Assembly (NCBI GenBank): GCA_018065025.1
Contig: JAGHUB010000412.1
Span: 1-6,396, forward strand
Reading direction: 5' to 3'
DNA: 6,396 nucleotides
DNA from: Candidatus Equihabitans merdae
Lineage (GTDB): Bacteria > Bacillota > Clostridia > Lachnospirales > Lachnospiraceae
Part shown: in pieces, positions 4,439 to 6,396 of the stretch
Position numbering within the stretch: position 1 is the stretch's first letter
Layout of the letters: the number at the start of each line of letters is the position of its first letter
The notes under the pieces: model-generated
What the model saw: the letters and a program-made list of their open reading frames with translations, nothing else
Database searches by the model: none
What the model was told of the DNA's origin: nothing
Position numbers and translations under genes: made by a program

Positions 4439-6319
4439 CTAGATCTCCCTGGTGTAATAACGGAGAAATGTCTTCTCCTCCTCATTCAGATACGGTGCAG
4501 TTTTCTCATAAACTGCTTTGTGGTAACGATTGAGCAACTCTCTGTCTGAAGCTTCCATCTCCTCAGGCAAAATGGCATCCAGATCAAAAGGCACGAAGGT
4601 CAGTGTCTCAAAATGAAGGAACTGACCAAAATCCGTCTTATCTCCTTTAACCACCAGGAGATCATTTTCCAGACGGATACCGTGAGAGCCCGCTACATAT
4701 ACACCGGGCTCGTCGGTGAGAACCATACCCTCTTTAACCTCATCAGACTCAGTACGGGAAGTACGATAAGTGATGCGGCCGGGACCTTCATGAACATTGA
4801 GTAGAAATCCCAGGCCATGACCTGTTCCGTGATTGAAATCCAGCCCCTTCTTCCAAAGAGGACCTCTGGCCATCATATCTAAAACAGCACCGGGACACCC
4901 CTTCTTGAATGTGGCATCTGCCAGACGAAGATGTGCAATACAGCCTGTTGTAAAATGCTCTTTCATAAGGCGCGGAACCTGACGCAAGGCATATGTACGG
5001 GTGATGTCTGTGGTTCCTTCATAGAAACTGGCACCCGTATCAGTCAGGAACAGTTTACCCTCTTCAAGTGTCCATTCTGTGGCTTTTGTGGCCTCATAAT
5101 GAATAATAGCACCATGAGCTCCAAAGGCTGAGATCGGGGCGAAACTTGGGTAGATGAAAGTAGGCCACTGCGCCCGAAACTCATCCAGCTTGTCTGATGC
5201 GTCGATCTCGGAAATGGTCTGCTTGCCTACATTTTCTTTAAGCCACTTCATAAAACGAATATGGCAGACGCTGTCCATAATCTGGGCCTTACGCAGATTG
5301 GAAATCTCCGTCTCATTACGGATGCACTTCATGAGAAATGCCGGATTGATAGCTTTCTTGATCTTGACGCTTGCAGGAATATGGCCGAACAAGCTGTAGT
5401 TCAATCTCGATGGATCGATAAGGATAGTGCACTTGTCTGAGGCAGCTGGTGCCACTGACGGCTGCTTCTCACTGTCGGCATCCAAACTTGCATCAGTGGT
5501 GTCTGTGCTGTCTGTATCGTGCTCACCCAACTTTGCCAGGTCATCATAGACATCATTATAGGGTTTCAGTGTAATCTCATTTTCTTTGAGGTAAACAAGC
5601 ACCTTGTCATCCAAACGGCTGTCGTCAATATAAAGAACATTTTCCGAAGGAGTCAACATCATATAAGACAAGACCAGGGGCATGTACTCGATATCACTGC
5701 CACGGACATTAAGAGTCCAACAGATGTCATCCAGTGTGGCCATCAGGTGATAGGCGGCACCGGCCTTCTTCATCTCCTCACGAATACGTCCGATCTTGGA
5801 AGTCAGGCTCTCCCCGGCATATTTTTCTTCCAGAATAAAGACCGGATTCTGAGCCATGGAGGGACGATCATCCCAGATGTCATTGATGAGATCCACATCT
5901 GTCTCCAGATGAGCCCCTACTGCATCTGTCATCTTCTTGAATTCCAAACCGGCCAGACAAGCCACTACCCGACCGTCAAAAGCCAGGGTCTGACCTTTCT
6001 TAAGATGTTCCTTCAGGAACTTCTTGATGGTGGGCACACCTTCTTCGCCGGATTTCATGAGTGTCATACCGGTGCCTTCCAACTGTTCTGCTGCCTGTAA
6101 AAAATAGCGACCATCAGTCCAGAGATAGGCCTGGTCCTCCATAATGAGAGCTGTGCCGGCAGAGCCGGTAAAGCCGGTGATAAACTCCCGGGCTTTAAAA
6201 TGTTCCCCTACATATTCACTTTCATGAAAGTCAGATGTAGGAACTAGATAATAATGAATACAGCTCTCCGTCATACGCTGACGAAGAGCTGCTAAACGAT
6301 TCTGTATTAAAGTATTCAT
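4439..6319 (-). CDS. pepP: Aminopeptidase P, long three-domain type (XPNPEP1-like, peptidase family M24B)
   Basis: A 626-residue Xaa-Pro aminopeptidase, which releases the N-terminal residue from peptides whose second residue is proline. With no signal peptide it should be cytoplasmic. The layout is creatinase-like domain I (about 3-130), domain II (about 150-325), the pita-bread catalytic domain (about 329-555) and the C-terminal extension typical of the eukaryotic-style long form (about 562-626). All five dinuclear-metal ligands are present: D427 in TDTG, D438 in TTDITR, H501 in GTGHG, E537 in TDEPG and E551 in RLEND. H407 (IIHYE) and the NVHEGP block also match. A low-complexity Asp/Ser/Thr-rich insertion sits at about 266-296. 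The ATG at 6319 is chosen because AAAGGA lies 8 nt upstream; the earlier in-frame ATG at 6346 overlaps the -10 box and has no Shine-Dalgarno site. It is the first gene of the zinc-ribbon operon. The symbol follows the family name, although this long form differs from E. coli PepP. Confidence 0.95.
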   Translation of the reverse strand: MNTLIQNRLAALRQRMTESCIHYYLVPTSDFHESEYVGEHFKAREFITGFTGSAGTALIMEDQAYLWTDGRYFLQAAEQLEGTGMTLMKSGEEGVPTIKKFLKEHLKKGQTLAFDGRVVACLAGLEFKKMTDAVGAHLETDVDLINDIWDDRPSMAQNPVFILEEKYAGESLTSKIGRIREEMKKAGAAYHLMATLDDICWTLNVRGSDIEYMPLVLSYMMLTPSENVLYIDDSRLDDKVLVYLKENEITLKPYNDVYDDLAKLGEHDTDSTDTTDASLDADSEKQPSVAPAASDKCTILIDPSRLNYSLFGHIPASVKIKKAINPAFLMKCIRNETEISNLRKAQIMDSVCHIRFMKWLKENVGKQTISEIDASDKLDEFRAQWPTFIYPSFAPISAFGAHGAIIHYEATKATEWTLEEGKLFLTDTGASFYEGTTDITRTYALRQVPRLMKEHFTTGCIAHLRLADATFKKGCPGAVLDMMARGPLWKKGLDFNHGTGHGLGFLLNVHEGPGRITYRTSRTESDEVKEGMVLTDEPGVYVAGSHGIRLENDLLVVKGDKTDFGQFLHFETLTFVPFDLDAILPEEMEASDRELLNRYHKAVYEKTAPYLNEEEKTFLRYYTREI

Positions 6320-6322
6320 AGC

Positions 6323-6363
6323 AATGGTCCTTTCAGCATTACCCATTATAGAACAGGACCATT
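6323..6363. repeat. Perfect 9-bp inverted repeat bracketing the operon -10 box
   Basis: AATGGTCCT (6323-6331) and AGGACCATT (6355-6363) are exact reverse complements separated by 23 nt. Centre-to-centre distance is 32 bp, close to three helical turns. One arm lies in the spacer between the -35 and -10 boxes. The other lies in the leader and overlaps the aminopeptidase ribosome binding site. This could be an operator with two half-sites on one face of the DNA, or, in transcripts started further upstream, a hairpin hiding the RBS. The repeat itself is directly visible; its function is inferred. Confidence 0.6.
6328..6333 (-). promoter_or_regulatory. RBS that decides the aminopeptidase P start
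   Basis: AAAGGA on the minus strand, 8 nt before the ATG at 6319. It is the only Shine-Dalgarno-like site near either candidate start. It lies partly inside one arm of the 9-bp inverted repeat (6323-6331), so hairpin formation in a longer transcript would cover it. Confidence 0.75.
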
Positions 6364-6374
6364 CATTGTGCCAG
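6345..6374 (-). promoter_or_regulatory. Promoter of the aminopeptidase/zinc-ribbon operon
   Basis: On the minus strand a consensus -10 box TATAAT (6345-6350) is preceded at 18 nt by CTGGCA (6369-6374), four of six matches to TTGACA. Transcription should start near 6338, giving a leader of roughly 20 nt. The -35 box lies inside the inverted repeat TGCCA-N9-TGGCA (6369-6387), and the -10 lies between the arms of the 9-bp repeat, so the promoter is dense with possible operator sequence. Confidence 0.65.
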
Positions 6375-6396
6375 TTTTGAAGTGGCAGATTACTTA

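Noticed and set aside
4016..4549. A 177-codon plus-strand open frame crossing three minus-strand genes
   Set aside because: It is antisense to the zinc-ribbon genes and the aminopeptidase 3' end, and its translation resembles no protein family.
5519..6100. A 193-codon open frame on the plus strand, antisense to aminopeptidase P
   Set aside because: No recognisable domain or convincing ribosome binding site, and it lies wholly opposite a well-conserved peptidase gene.
1..6396. Mobile element, CRISPR array, prophage or toxin-antitoxin pair
   Set aside because: No transposase, integrase, spaced direct repeats or terminal repeats were seen; all genes are co-oriented with chromosomal-type spacing.

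Overview
This window looks like a chromosomal housekeeping and accessory stretch from a Gram-positive anaerobe of the class Clostridia, most likely Lachnospiraceae. The taxonomic call is an inference. It rests on moderate GC, strong AGGAGG-type Shine-Dalgarno sites, a YuiD-type divergent PAP2 protein, small zinc-ribbon membrane proteins, and a TetM-like GTPase with the FLDTD...ERARGITIFSKQA signature that I associate with clostridial chromosomes. No mobile element, tRNA, rRNA or CRISPR array is visible. All eight genes lie on the minus strand, so transcription runs from high to low coordinates.

Transcription unit 1 (about 6374 down to 2278): a good sigma-A-type promoter (CTGGCA, 18 nt, TATAAT) precedes a long, three-domain aminopeptidase P. 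Close behind it, with gaps of 9 and 12 nt and then an ATGA overlap, come a 97-aa zinc-ribbon membrane protein, a 288-aa zinc-ribbon membrane protein with a large helical outer domain, and a 139-aa membrane-anchored protein with a TPR-like segment. After 57 nt, which holds a possible internal promoter, comes a divergent PAP2 (YuiD/DUF212) membrane protein. The unit ends at a clear intrinsic terminator at 2278-2320.

Transcription unit 2 (about 2277 down to 1232): a diacylglycerol/sphingosine-kinase-family lipid kinase. Its 5' leader carries a 10-bp hairpin abutting the ribosome binding site.

Transcription unit 3 (about 1190 to beyond position 1): thrH (phosphoserine phosphatase / homoserine phosphotransferase type HAD enzyme), followed after 24 nt by the first 165 codons of a TetM/EF-G-like translational GTPase that runs off the window.

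The most interesting parts are the compact cassette of two paralogous zinc-ribbon membrane proteins plus a TPR-like anchored protein, for which I know no function, and a perfect 9-bp inverted repeat that brackets the -10 box of the operon promoter and covers the aminopeptidase ribosome binding site. Two gene starts should be moved inward from the longest open frame (the aminopeptidase to 6319, the PAP2-like gene to 2783), because the first ATG has no Shine-Dalgarno site and sits in or at a predicted promoter, whereas the next ATG has one.
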